This document shows positions 24,757 through 36,256 of a stretch of DNA of 64,000 nt, in pieces (position 1 is the first letter of the stretch; each line of letters opens with the position of its first letter). Location: the NCBI GenBank assembly GCA_947044405.1, contig CAMRHE010000501.1:1153001-1217000 (forward strand), given 5' to 3'. Below the pieces are notes generated by a model. That model searched no databases and was not told the origin of the DNA. It saw only the letters and a program-made list of their open reading frames with translations. This stretch comes from Leptodactylus fallax. Its lineage: Eukaryota > Chordata > Amphibia > Anura > Leptodactylidae. The position numbers were made by a program, and so were the translations under genes.

Positions 24757-26022
24757 GGGGAGAGTGTAGCGGGCGTGCTCTGTGACCTGTGCAGGGAGGG
24801 GAAGGAGCTGTGTTTACTACCATGGAGAGTTTAGCGGTTGTACTCTGTGACTTATGCAGGGAGGGGGAGATGCTGAGCTGTGTTTACTATTATGGAGAGT
24901 GTAGTGGGCATGCTCTGTGTCCTGTGCAGGGAGTGGGAGGAGCTGAGCTGTGTTTACTATTATGGAGAGTGTAGTGGGCATGCTCTGTGTCCTGTGCAGG
25001 GATGGGGAGGAGCTGAGCTGTGTTTAGTATCGTAGAGAATGTAGCGGACGTGCTCTGTGACCTGTGCAGGGAGGTGGAGGAGCTGAGTTCTGTTTATTAA
25101 CATTGAGAGTGTAGTGGGCATGCTCTGTATCCTGTGCAGGGAGGGGATGGAGCTGTGTTTACTATCATGGAGAGAGTAGCAGGCATGCTCTGTGTTTTGT
25201 GCAGGGAGGGGGAGGAGGTTAGCTGTGCTCCCTATTATGGATTGTAGTGGGTGTGCTCTGTGTCTTGTGCAAGGAAGGGGAGGTTAGCTGTGCTCCCCAT
25301 TACGGAGTTTAGCGAGCGTGCTCTGTGACCTGTGCAGGGAGGGGGAGGAGGTTAGCTGTGCTCCCTATTATGGATTGTAGTGGGTGTACTCTGTGTCTTG
25401 TGCAGGGAAGGGGAGTAGGTTAGCTGTGCTCCCCATTACGGAGTTTAGCGAGCATGCTCTGTGACCTGTGCAGGGAGGGGGAGGAGGTTAGCTGTACTCC
25501 CCATTATGGAATGTAGTGGGCGTGCTCTGTGACCTGTGCAGGGAGTGGGAGGAGGTTAGCTGTACTCCCCATTACGGAGTGTAGTGGACGTGCTCTGTGA
25601 CTTGTGCAGTGAGGGGGAAGAGGTTAGCTGTACTCCCCATTACGGAGTGTAGTGGGCGTGCTCTGTGACTTGTGCAGGGAGGGGGAGGAGGTTAACTGTG
25701 CTCCCCATTACGGAGAGTAGTGGGCGTGCTCTGTGACCTGTGCAGGGAGGGGGAGGAGGTTAGCTGTGCTCCCAATTATGGAGAGTAGTGGGCGTGCTCT
25801 GTGACCTGTGCAGGGAGGGGGAGGAGGTTAGCTGTGCTCCCAATTATGGAGAGTAGTGGGCGTGCTCTGTGACCTGTGCAGGGAGGGGGAGGAGGTTAGC
25901 TGTGCTCCCAATTATGGAGAGTAGTGGGCGTGCTCTGTGACCTGTGCAGGGAGGTGGAGGAGGTTAGCTGTGCTCCCAATTATGGAGAGTAGTGGGCTTT
26001 CTCTGTGACTTGTGCAAGGAGG
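24757..26022 (+). repeat. 68-bp minisatellite
   Basis: The unit is about 68 bp with words 'tagtgggcgtgctctgtgac', 'ctgtgcagggagggggagga' and 'gctgtgctcccaattatgg'. There are roughly 18-19 copies. The left third has a variant half ('gctgagctgtgtttactat'), while the right third is homogeneous with exact 68-bp steps (25,786 to 25,854). The array ends in 'aaggaggattttttttt'. Confidence 0.93.
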
Positions 26023-26893
26023 ATTTTTTTTTCTATAGTGAAAGGCAGAAAAACTAAAAATCAATAGTTTGTTTCCCTTAATAAGCAAAGAGGGAGCTCC
26101 GGGGGGTGTCAGGTGACAGGGGTGGGGTCCTTGGTGTGGTAACTTCTGTTATCACCGCCATATGGAGACCCGCACCATAAGAGGGGCGTTGTGTATTTTC
26201 AGGGTGTGCTGGGTCGCCCATTCTTGCAGCAGGTGGTGCTGGGTCTTGTGTTGTCTCTGACAGAAGCACTGGCAGGCGTCTCCTCAGACGTGATGTTTTC
26301 GGTGCCTCTTTGTAGCAGTTGGCATAGACATGGCTGTGAGCACCTCTCTCTGCCCGTGCTGTGCCCCTGACATGTCCCCCCTCCCCCCTAACAGCGGGAG
26401 ATTGAGAGATAACACAAAAACAGAAAGCTTGTGCTCTTGTGCGGGTGCAGCCTCCCTGATATTAATGCAGAGCTATTTTGGGATGTCCCTTCCTGCCTGC
26501 TGATGATCTCTGCTCCTCGCCGCCTGGATGCGCCTGTGAGTGAGGTCTGAGGCGTGTGTGCCCGTGTGTAGCCGCCGCGCCGGAGTAATTAATAAGATAA
26601 GGATGGAAATCTTTGTGCACGTTCCCAGACACAAATCGTCCTTCCCGGAGGGAGAGAGCGGCGAGCAAGAAGGCGAAAAACTTCCTGCAAATAAACCGGA
26701 GGCCTGTCAGAGCCCCCCGCCGCATCTCCGCTCCTCCAGACACACGCAGAGAAAATGGCGTCAACCTGCGGTGAAAACACGAACAGGGATGTGGAGGAGA
26801 CAAGCGGCGGCGGTGGCGGCCTCCATGTGGATAGATAGAGAAGGAAAATATGTATGAAACGTATCTGGCGTGCAGATATAGCATGCTAGAATC
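26023..26893. other. Unique island, partly GC-rich, no gene recognised
   Basis: Unique sequence with a GC-rich part from about 26,500 to 26,830. A 27-codon plus-strand frame (26,755-26,838) starts in a good context, AAAATGG, and encodes MASTCGENTNRDVEETSGGG followed by GGLHVDR and a stop. The mirror copy at 52,520-52,530 has lost this ATG. Nothing else supports translation. The longer minus-strand frame here is open only because it enters the 20-bp array. Confidence 0.5.
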
Positions 26894-26900
26894 ACATGCG

Positions 26901-28538
26901 ACACCGAAAAATACTGAGCGACACTGCAAAATAGTGATCGACACTGCAAAATATTGAACGACACTGCAAATTAGTGAACAACACTGGAAAATAGTGAACG
27001 ACACTCCAAAATAGTGAACGACACTGCAAATTAGTGAACGACGCTGCAAAATAGTGCAAGACACTGCAAAATAGTGAACGGCACTGGAAAATAGTGAACG
27101 ACACTCCAAAATAGTGAACGACGCTGCAATATAGTGAACGACACTGGAAAATAGTGAACGACGCTGCAAAATAGTGCAAGACGCTGCAAAATAGTGCAAG
27201 ACACTCCAAAATAGTGAACGACACTTCAAAATAGTGAACGACACTGGAAAATAGTGAACGACACTGGAAAATAGTGAAGGACACTGCAAAATAGTGATCG
27301 ACACTGGAAAATAGTGAACGACACTCCAAAATAGTGAACGACACTCCAAAATAGTGAACGACACTGCAAATTAGTGAACGACGCTGCAAAATAGTGCTAG
27401 ACACTGCAAAATAGTGAACGGTACTGGAAAATAGTGAACGACACTCCAAAATAGTGAACGACGCTGCAATATAGTGAACGACACTGGAAAATAGTGAACG
27501 ACGCTGCAAAATAGTGCAAGACGCTGCAAAATAGTGCAAGACACTCCAAAATAGTGAACGACACTTCAAAATAGTGAACGACACTGGAAAATAGTGAACG
27601 ACACTGGAAAATAGTGAAGGACACTGCAAAATAGTGATCGACACTGGAAAATAGTGAACGACACTCCAAAATAGTGAACGACACTCCAAAATAGTGAACG
27701 ACACTGCAAATTAGTGAACGACGCTGCAAAATAGTGCTAGACACTGCAAAATAGTGAACGGCACTGGAAAATAGTGAACGACACTCCAAAATAGTGAACG
27801 ACGCTGCAAAATAGTGAACGACACTGGAAAATAGTGAACGACACTGGAAAATAGTGAACGACGCTGCAAAATAGTGAACGACGCTGCAAAATAGTGCAAG
27901 ACGCTGCAAAATAGTGCAAGACACTCCAAAATAGTGAACGACACTTCAAAATAGTGAACGACACTGGAAAATAGTGAACGACACTGGAAAATAGTGAAGG
28001 ACACTGCAAAATAGTGAACGACACTGGAAAATAGTGAAGGACACTGGAAAATAGTGAAGGACACTGCAAAATAGTGAAGGACACTGGAAAATAGTGAAGG
28101 ACACTGCAAAATAGTGATCGACACTGGAAAATAGTGAAGGACACTGCAAAATAGTGAACGACACTTGGAAATAGGAACGACACTGGAAAATAGTGAAGGA
28201 CACTGCAAAATAGTGATCGACACTGTAAAATAGTGATCGACACTGTAAAATAGTGATTGACACTGGAAAATAGTGCATGATACTGCAAAATAGTGCAACA
28301 CACTGCAAAATAGTGAACGACACTGCAAAATAGTGAACGACACAGGAAAATAGTGAACGACGTCACAAAATAGTGCAAGACACTGCAAAATAGTGAACGA
28401 CATCGCAAAATAGTGAATGATGCTGCAAAATAATTATTGACACTGAAAAATAGTGAATAACGCTTCAAAATAGTAAATGACATCACAAAATGGTGAATGA
28501 CACTGGAAAATAGTGCACAACATTGCAAAATAGTGATA
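26901..28538 (-). repeat. 20-bp minisatellite with 340-bp higher-order repeat
   Basis: The plus-strand unit is ACACTGCAAAATAGTGAACG with variants such as ACACTGGAAA, ACACTCCAAA, ACGCTGCAAA and GTGCAAG. There are about 82 units in strict 20-bp register until about 28,170. The pattern of variants repeats every 17 units: 'acactgcaaattagtgaacg' falls at 27,021, 27,361 and 27,701, and 'acgctgcaatatagtgaacg' at 27,121 and 27,461. Open minus-strand frames are artefacts of the stop-free unit. Confidence 0.96.
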
Positions 28539-29333
28539 GCGATAGTATTAGCGCCCCCTATGTCTCGTGGGTCCTCTCATTACTCAGACACCAGGTTTCA
28601 GCCGGCTCGCCATTCACTACCGCACCATGTAATACCTCCTTTCCCCAGTAGTGGCCGCTCCAAGAGCCACTTCCTTCGGCGATCACAATCTACAATATGA
28701 CAACCCAGCCCATGAGGTTGTCAGATACATGGAGCGTAATAACGTAGTATAACATAGCGGCGACATCTATGAAACCCCATCAATATTCGCCGTCTCCTCT
28801 TCCCGAGAATCTTCTGATTTTCGTCTTCCAGCCTCGTCTGACATTTCCTTCCCTACGGTCGCAGATCTCTGGAGCGCGTGGCTCGGATCAGCGTTTACCT
28901 GCGCACGTTCCCTCTGTATTACTGACACATTAGTCGCTGACAGTCAGATAAAGGTCGCTGTGGCCCTGCAGCCCTACTTAGTGTCAGGGAGCTGTGAGCC
29001 AATAACAGATGACACCAGGGGGGGGCGCCGCGCCAGTGTACATGGAAATTACGGATTAGTCAGATAGAAACCCGAGACTAAATAATGACACCAGAATATC
29101 AGTGTCTAAGCAACACCCAAAGTATGTGCCCCCCGGGCCCTGAGATACTGCAAGCCACGTCATAGGCTGGGGGCCCCAGTATCACCTCTGCACCCTCCGT
29201 GTAATCTATAGTGAGCTGTGGCCATCATTGTGGGGGCCACATGCGGGGGCCCCAGAGTCATTGGTTAGGGGGTGTTCATACGTGTTGGTGTGCATCAGCA
29301 GGACGGGCCCCGGGTGACATCCAGCTGCGTCCT

Positions 29334-29429
29334 TAGGGCCTGTTCACGCCAGGCAGATCTCTGATAGATCCTCAGTTTAGATGAATTGAACTGATTTCAG
29401 CTATTTCTGCAGCGTGTGAACGCCGCCTT
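29334..29429. mobile_element. Possible ~96-bp MITE-like element
   Basis: It begins 'AGGGCCTGTTCACGC' and ends 'GCGTGTGAACGCCGCCTT', which are imperfect inverted termini. The 'gttcacacgc' terminus is common in short frog interspersed repeats. No target-site duplication is clear to me. Confidence 0.3.
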
Positions 29430-29966
29430 ATTTCTGATATGCGTGTCCAGCCTTCCCCGTCCATATCCACAGACACGTCGGCTCCCCTATAGAGCGCGCT
29501 CCTCATATATGGGCGCGGGGTCCGCACTTCCTATTCAATCTCCGATGCAATCCATCAATACATAGAAGAGGACAATGGCGGCCGCCGCAGAGAATCGTTA
29601 CATTGTCTCAGCGTTAATTAGTAGAATCATTCTGATTAGTGCAGCCGGGTGGAATATCACCTGGGGCGAGGGGAGTGATATTAACCCCTAATGGCAACAG
29701 TGGACACCTGCAGGGTCTCCTTAAAGGGGCAGTGTAGATAAGACCACCATAGTCCAGTGGCCCAATTAGGATGTATGGGCACCTAGAATGGGGTGACTTA
29801 TGTCGTGGCCAGGGCAGCCACTGAGTACAATGGACGCTCTTCAAAAACCAACCAAATATCTCCAGCAGAGCGCCCCCTAGTGCTCCACTTCTTATTTACA
29901 GGGGACTGACAGCAGTGCTTATATCTATCTCCTAGAAAGCTGAGTGGTGGAATCTCCAACTGCAAC

Positions 29967-29986
29967 ACTACAACTCTCAGCATGCC
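29967..29986 (+). promoter_or_regulatory. ZNF143/SBS-like motif
   Basis: ACTACAACTCTCAGCATGCC differs little from the long SBS consensus (ACTACAA.TCCCAG.ATGC). The same word is a known component of vertebrate interspersed repeats, so it may mark a repeat and not a promoter. Its mirror copy at about 49,300-49,322 is damaged. Confidence 0.35.
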
Positions 29987-30128
29987 CGGATAGCCTGCGA
30001 CTGGAAAACCTCAGATGGGAGACGACAGTACTAGAAATTACAGACTAGGAGCGAGGCCTGTGTAGTCTGATCGTAAATCTATAGACCTGACCGTACTATA
30101 ATATATCATGTAGTCCGTCTGTCAGCGG

Positions 30129-32631
30129 TGACACCCAGCTGTATATATCATGTCTGAGAGATAGTCACAGCCCCGCCCCCTGTTACTGACATCACTGATA
30201 TAATGACATGTGATCAGACATGAGATCCGCACCTTATACTACAGTACAGCTATTCATCTATTACTACTGACACCCAGCTGTATATATCATGTGTGAGAGG
30301 TTGTCACAGCCCCGCCCCCTGTTACTGACATCACTGATATAATGACATGAGATTAGACATGAGATCCGCACCTTATACTACAGTACAGCTATTCATCTAT
30401 TACTACTGACACCCAGCTGTATATATCATGTGTGAGAGGTTGTCACAGCCCCGCCTCCTGTTACTGACATCACTGATATAATATAATGACATGTGATCAG
30501 ACATGAGATCCGCACACCTTATACTACAGTACAGCTATTCATCTATTACTACTGACAACCAGCTGTATATATCATGTCTGAGAGGTTGTCACAGCCCCAC
30601 CCCCTGTTACTGACATCACTGATATAATATAATGACATGTGATCAGACATGAGATCCGCACACCTTATACTGCAGTACAGCGATTCATCTATTACTACTG
30701 ACACCCAGCTGTATATATCATGTGTGAGAGGTTGTCACAGCCCCGCCCCCTGTTACTGACATCACTGATATAATGACATGTGATCAGACATGAGATCCGC
30801 ACACCTTATACTACAGTACAGCTATTCATCTATTACTACTGACACCCAGCTGTATATATCATGTCTGAGAGGTAGTCACAGCCCCGCCCCCTGTTACTGA
30901 CATCACTGATATAATGACATGTGATCAGACATGAGATCCGCACACCTTATACTACAGTACAGCTATTCATCTATTACTACTGACACCCAGCTGTATATAT
31001 CATGTGTGAGAGGTTGTCACAGCCCCGCCTCCTGTTACTGACATCACTGATATAATGACATGTGATCAGACATGAGATCCGCACACCTTATACTACAGTA
31101 CAGCTATTCATCTATTACTACTGACACCCAGCTGTATATATCATGTGTGAGAGGTTGTCACAGCCCCGCCCCCTGTTACTGACATCACTGATATAATATA
31201 ATGACATGTGATCAGACATGAGATCCGCACCTTATACTACAGTACAGCTATTCATCTATTACTACTGAACACCAGCTGTATATATCATGTGTGACAGGTT
31301 GTCACAGCCCCGCCCCCTGTTACTGACATCACTGATATAATGACATGTGATCAGACATGAGATCCGCACCTTATACTACAGTACAGCTATTCATCTATTA
31401 CTACTGACAACCAGCTGTATATATCATGTCTGAGAGGTTGTCACAGCCCCGCCCCCTGTTACTGACATCACTGATATAATATAATGACATGTGATCAGAC
31501 ATGAGATCCGCACCTTATACTACAGTACAGCTATTCATCTATTACTACTGACAACCAGCTGTATATATCATGTGTGAGAGGTTGTCACAGCCCCGCCCCC
31601 TGTTACTGACATCACTGATATAATATAATGACATGTGATCAGACATGAGATCCGCACACCTTATACTACAGTACAGCTATTCATCTATTACTACTGACAC
31701 CCAGCTGTATATATCATGTGTGAGAGGTTGTCACAGCTCCGCCCCCTGTTACTGACATCACTGATATAATGACATGTGATCAGACATGAGATCCGCACAC
31801 CTTATACTACAGTACAGCTATTCATCTATTACTACTGACACCCAGCTGTATATATCATGTCTGAGAGGTTGTCACAGCCCCGCCCCCTGTTACTGACATC
31901 ACTGATATAATATAATGACATGTGATCAGACATGAGATCCGCACACCTTATACTGCAGTACAGCTATTCATCTATTACTACTGACAACCAGCTGTATATA
32001 CCATGTCTGAGAGGTTGTCACAGCCCCGCCCCCTGTTACTGACATCACTGATATAATGACATGTGATCAGACATGAGATCCGCACACCTTATACTACAGT
32101 ACAGCTATTCATCTATTACTACTGACACCCAGCTGTATATATCATGTCTGAGAGGTTGTCACAGCCCCGCCCCCTGTTACTGACATCACTGATATAATGA
32201 CATGTGATCAGACATGAGATCCGCACACCTTATACTACAGTACAGCTATTCATCTATTACTACTGACACCCAGCTGTGTATATCATGTCTGAGAGGTTGT
32301 CACAGCCCCGCCCCCTGTTACTGACATCACTGATATAATGACATGTGATCAGACATGAGATCCGCACACCTTATACTACAGTACAGCTATTCATCTATTA
32401 CTACTGACAACCAGCTGTATATATCATGTCTGAGAGGTTGTCACAGCCCCGCCCCCTGTTACTGACATCACTGATATAATGACATGTGATCAGACATGAG
32501 ATCCGCACACCTTATACTACAGTACAGCTATTCATCTATTACTACTGACAACCAGCTGTATATATCATGTGTGAGAGGTTGTCACAGCCCCGCCCCCTGT
32601 TACTGACATCACTGATATAATATAATGACAT
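30129..32631 (+). repeat. 139-146-bp satellite
   Basis: About 18 head-to-tail copies, with starts at 30,131, 30,270, 30,409 and 30,555. Length classes are explained by two modules: +2 ('ccgcacctt' against 'ccgcacacctt') and +5 ('gatataatgac' against 'gatataatataatgac'), giving 139, 141, 144 and 146 bp. Each unit has a GC-box-like 'ccccgcccc' and TGACATCACTGA. The right copy keeps the same unit with many indels. Confidence 0.95.
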
Positions 32632-33470
32632 ATCGGGTGTAATGTTGTTCCAGTAAATTTCTTGTCTCTTTTCTTTTCCTTTATTTCTTCATTTTATCTG
32701 ATTCTGGGAAAGCTGGGTAACATGCAGGTGCTGCTGTCAGAGTAGCTCCTAGGCCCCACATATCCTGTATGTGCTATGTATAATACTGATGTCTTCTTAT
32801 GTAGGTTTTTGGGCCCCTGAGGCTCCAGGGCCCGGTGCTATTGCTACCGCTGCACCCCTTTTAACTATACCTGAGATGCTGCCATTATTAACTCCTGATT
32901 ATTGTCACCCAACTTTTCCAGACTCCTGAACAGCAGATGTTCCTTGCATCACTACATAGCTCACCCCTATTGTTGGTTATCACCCAGCTTTTCCAGGAAC
33001 AGATGTGATAACTGAGGGGTTTCTGTGTTGCTCTTTTGCTGGGCGGTGATCTCTGGGGGGGGGGGGGCAGATATTTACCTGGATGCCCCCCGGGGTCTGC
33101 GGCGCTGGCAGGTGATGGTTGCAGCGTTCGCTCTGACATGGGGCTGCAGAGGCCGCCATTAAAGTGACACAAATTCCGAGTCTTTGGCTGAGGACACATA
33201 AAACCAAGTGTCATTCCTGTGCGGCCTCCAATGATCCGTTCCCCCTGCGGGCACCATCCTTCTCTGTGTGATTTCACGGGCAACTGCCTCCGAAATGACC
33301 CCCGCCCCTCTATGTCACTGCAGGAATAGCGCAGACTCTGCAGAGGAATTATCTGTGTACAGGCTGACAAGTGCTGCATGTCATGTCGTTACAGTGTGTC
33401 AGCTTTTATACTATATACTCAGGTTACTCTGCATGCTACATATCGTATGATACTACACATATGAACGCCT
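32632..33470. other. Unique island with dispersed GCTGGGTGA words
   Basis: Mixed sequence with a pyrimidine-rich start and a G run at 33,055-33,067. Copies of the GGAAAGCTGGGTGA word lie at 32,706 (plus) and at 32,904 and 32,980 (minus). Short minus-strand frames at 32,888-33,379 have no recognisable domain. Its mirror in the right arm is heavily corrupted. Confidence 0.5.
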
Positions 33471-34032
33471 CATGTAAGACCCCCATGTATGACCCCCATG
33501 TATGAGCCCATGTATGACCCCCATGTATGACCCCCATGTATGAGTCCATGTATGACCCCCATGTATGACCCCCATGTATGAGCCCATGTATGACCACCAT
33601 GTATGATCATCATACTGTATGAGCCCCATGTATGACCCCCATGTATGAGCGCATGTATGACCACTGCCATGTATGACCCCCATGTATGAGCCCATGTATG
33701 ACCACCTCATGTATGAGCCCATGTATGACCCTCATGTATGACCCCCATGCATGATCATCACAATGTATGAGCCCATGTATGACCCTCATGTATGACCCCC
33801 ATGCATGATCATCACAATGTATGAGCCCATGTATGACCACCATGTATGATCATCATACTGTATGAGCCCCATGTATGACCACCATGTATGACCACCTCAT
33901 GTATGAGCCCATGTATGACCACTGACACGTATGACCCCACATGTATGACCACTGCCCTGTATGACCACCCCATGTATGACCACTGCCATGTATGACCACC
34001 CTATGTATGACCACCCCATGTATGACCACCAT
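33471..34032 (+). repeat. ~13-15-bp 'catgtatgacc' minisatellite
   Basis: Irregular copies of 'catgtatgaccccc', 'catgtatgaccac' and 'catgtatgagcc', with interspersed 'atgatcatca'. Larger sub-repeats are visible, since the segment beginning at 33,717 recurs at about 33,770. The mirror position in the right arm does not show this array cleanly. Confidence 0.9.
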
Positions 34033-34430
34033 TATGTTACTGGGCTATAATCCTCCTCTCCTCTTCACCTCCAGGACCCCTTAGGCTAGGTTCACACTTG
34101 TGCTGGGCTTTCTGTCATTTGGGTCCACTATAGACTATAATGGGGTCATCTGGGTATCCGTCGGGTTTCCACTATTTTTATATTAAAATCGGTGGAGATA
34201 AGTCGGGCCCCAATATGTCATATTTTGACATGTTTATTCCCTTCATATACAGAGGATAAGAATCAGAGCGAGCGGCCGGTGCCCAGAGCAAGTGGGCACC
34301 AGTAATAAGGCTGATTTATTCCCTGTGCCATATTGAGGATGCAAATTATTCATTTACAGCAAAATTTCTTCCCCAGGATCTTTCAATCAAAACCGTACCA
34401 AGATGGAGAATTGAAACACCAGGCCAGATA
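34033..34430. other. Non-tandem island with a probable frog interspersed repeat
   Basis: 'ttaggctaggttcacacttg' at about 34,080, followed by a phrase around 'actataatgggg', resembles a dispersed anuran element that I recall but cannot verify here. The sequence up to 34,430 is AT-rich with no gene. Mirror copy at 44,877-45,235. Confidence 0.4.
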
Positions 34431-34745
34431 TATAATCCTAGGTGGACTATGGCCCCAACTAACCTCTGAGGTCCTCCATTTTCCTATAATCCTAGGTGGA
34501 CTATGGCCCCAACTAACCTCTGAGGTCCTCCATTTTCCTATAATCCTAGGTGGACTATGGCCCCAACTAACCTCTGAGGTCCTCCATCTTCCTATAATCC
34601 TAGGTGGACTATGGGCCCCAACTAACCTCTGAGGTCCTCCATCTTCCTATAATCCTAGGTGGACTATGGGCCCCAACCAACCCTCTGAGGTCCTCCATCT
34701 TCCTATAATCCTAGGTGGACTATGGGCCCCAACTAACCTCTAATC
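34431..34745 (+). repeat. 54-56-bp minisatellite, six copies, abutting the LINE
   Basis: Unit starts lie at 34,431, 34,485, 34,539, 34,593, 34,648 and 34,704. The unit begins 'tataatcctaggtggactat' and ends 'gaggtcctccatcttcc'. Steps are 54 bp, then 55 and 56 through added G or C. The last copy runs directly into the LINE at 34,746. Mirrored at 44,560-44,876. Confidence 0.93.
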
Positions 34746-36256
34746 TCTAAATCCCACTCACCTTCTGTGCGCTTGACCCGATCCAGTCACATCTCATCTC
34801 CAAATGCTCTGAAGTCATTACTATTGCCTTAACCCATCTCTTCAACCTATCCTTAACCACTGGATCCTTCCCTTTCGCCCTCAAACATGCTACCGTCACA
34901 CCTATACCGTCCTCTCCAGCCAACTATCGCCCCATCTCACTGCTCCCGTACGCCTCTAAACTGCTGGAGCAACACGTCCACTGCGAACTATCCTCCTATC
35001 TCTCGTCCAATGTGCTCTGTGACAGACTACAGTCCGGCTTCAGACCCCATCACTGCACAGAAAGTTCCCTAACCAAGGTCACTAACGACCTTCTAACTGC
35101 CAAAGCCAAACGTCACTATTCTGTCCTCCTCCTCTGTCCTCCTCCTCCTCCTCCTTGACCTCTCCTCTGTCAGTCGACCATTCCCTCCTGTTACATACGC
35201 TCTCATCCCTTGGCATCTCTGTCCTGGCCCTTTCCTGGATCTCCTCATACCTCACCAACCGCACATTTGGTGTCTCCCACTCGCACACCACCTCCTTGCC
35301 ACGCCATCTTTCTGTAGGTGTCCCCCAAGGCTCCGTCCTAGGACCCCTCCTGTTCTCCATCTACACCCTAGGCCTTGGCCAACTCATAGAATTCCACAGT
35401 TTCCATTACCATTGCTATGCTGACGACACCCATATCTCTCTGGACCAGACATGACCTCCCTGCTGTCCAGAGTCCCAGAATGTCTCGCAGCCGTAGCCTC
35501 CTTTCTCTCCTCCCGCTTTCTCAAACTCAACATGGAGAAAACGGAGTTCATCATCTTCACCCCCTCCTCACATGGCCCCTCTACCTGACCCATCTGTCAT
35601 AGTTAATGGTGCTACACTTACTCCAGTCCCACAGGCCCGCTACCTTGGGATAACCTTAGACTCTGACTTAGCCTTCAAGCCTCATATTCAAACCCTCAAC
35701 ACCTCCTGCCGCCTCCAACTCAAGAACATCCACCGAATCCGCTCCTTCCTCACCCCTGACACTACAAAGATGCTAGTCCACGCCCTCATAATCTCCCGCC
35801 TAGACTACTGTAACACCCTTCTCCATGGCCTCCCAGCTAACACTCTCGCCCCCCCCTCCAGTCCACCTTATACTGTGCTGCTCGCCTAATACACCTCTCC
35901 CCCCGTTCTTCATCGGCCGCCCCCTCTGCCAATCCCTTCACTGACTACCCATCGCCCAGTGAATAGAGTTCAAATTACTAACGCTGACATACAAAGCCAT
36001 CCACAGCCTGTCCCCTCCATATATCTCCGACCTAATCTCCCGCTACCTGCCCGCACGTAACCTCCGATCCTCCACAGACCTCCTACTCCGCTCTGCTCTT
36101 ATCCGCTCCTCACACAATCGTCTCCAAGACTTCTCCCGTGCATCCCCCATACTCTGGAACTCATTACCAAGACACATAAGACTGACCCCCACAGTCACAA
36201 GTTTCAAGAAGGCCCTGAAGACTCCCCTATTCAGGAAGGCCTACAACCTCCAATAA
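34746..36256 (+). pseudogene. L2-like LINE reverse transcriptase, 5'-truncated and frameshifted
   Basis: Successive frames encode pieces of a non-LTR retrotransposon reverse transcriptase. NYRPISLLPYASKLLEQ and LQSGFRPHH.TESSL lie in 34,776-35,158, then [19 protein letters not shown] and the catalytic YADD (35,416-35,427). RYLGITLDSDLAF and ISRLDYCNTLLHGLP lie in 35,572-35,889, and a C-terminal FKKALKTPLFRKAYN ends at the TAA at 36,254-36,256. Endonuclease and 5' parts are absent. A CTC-run expansion at about 35,128-35,158 and a small loss next to it remove the usual first catalytic Asp motif (FDTVDH). Several frameshifts follow, so the element is dead. Family assignment (L2 within the CR1/L2 group) rests on these motifs and is less certain than reverse transcriptase itself. 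Confidence 0.85.

Larger units (their letters stand above)
28539..30128. other. 1.6-kb unique island, no gene recognised
   Basis: This is the longest unique stretch of the left arm. It contains a possible short interspersed element at 29,334-29,429 and a ZNF143-like site at 29,967-29,986 (separate entries). Short minus-strand frames at 29,614-29,983 have no recognisable domain. There is no convincing exon. Confidence 0.6.

Noticed and set aside
26755..26838. 27-codon frame with a good start context in a GC-rich island
   Set aside because: It is too short to separate from chance and has no homology that I recognise. Loss of the ATG in the right arm is uninformative because that arm is error-prone.
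26462..28528. Minus-strand frames of 125-300 codons repeating 'FTILQCRSLF'
   Set aside because: They arise from the stop-free 20-bp unit read in different frames; three units give a 20-residue period with no selection visible.
35082..35593. Minus-strand frames overlapping the LINE
   Set aside because: They are antisense shadows of the reverse transcriptase sequence, which is recognisable only on the plus strand.
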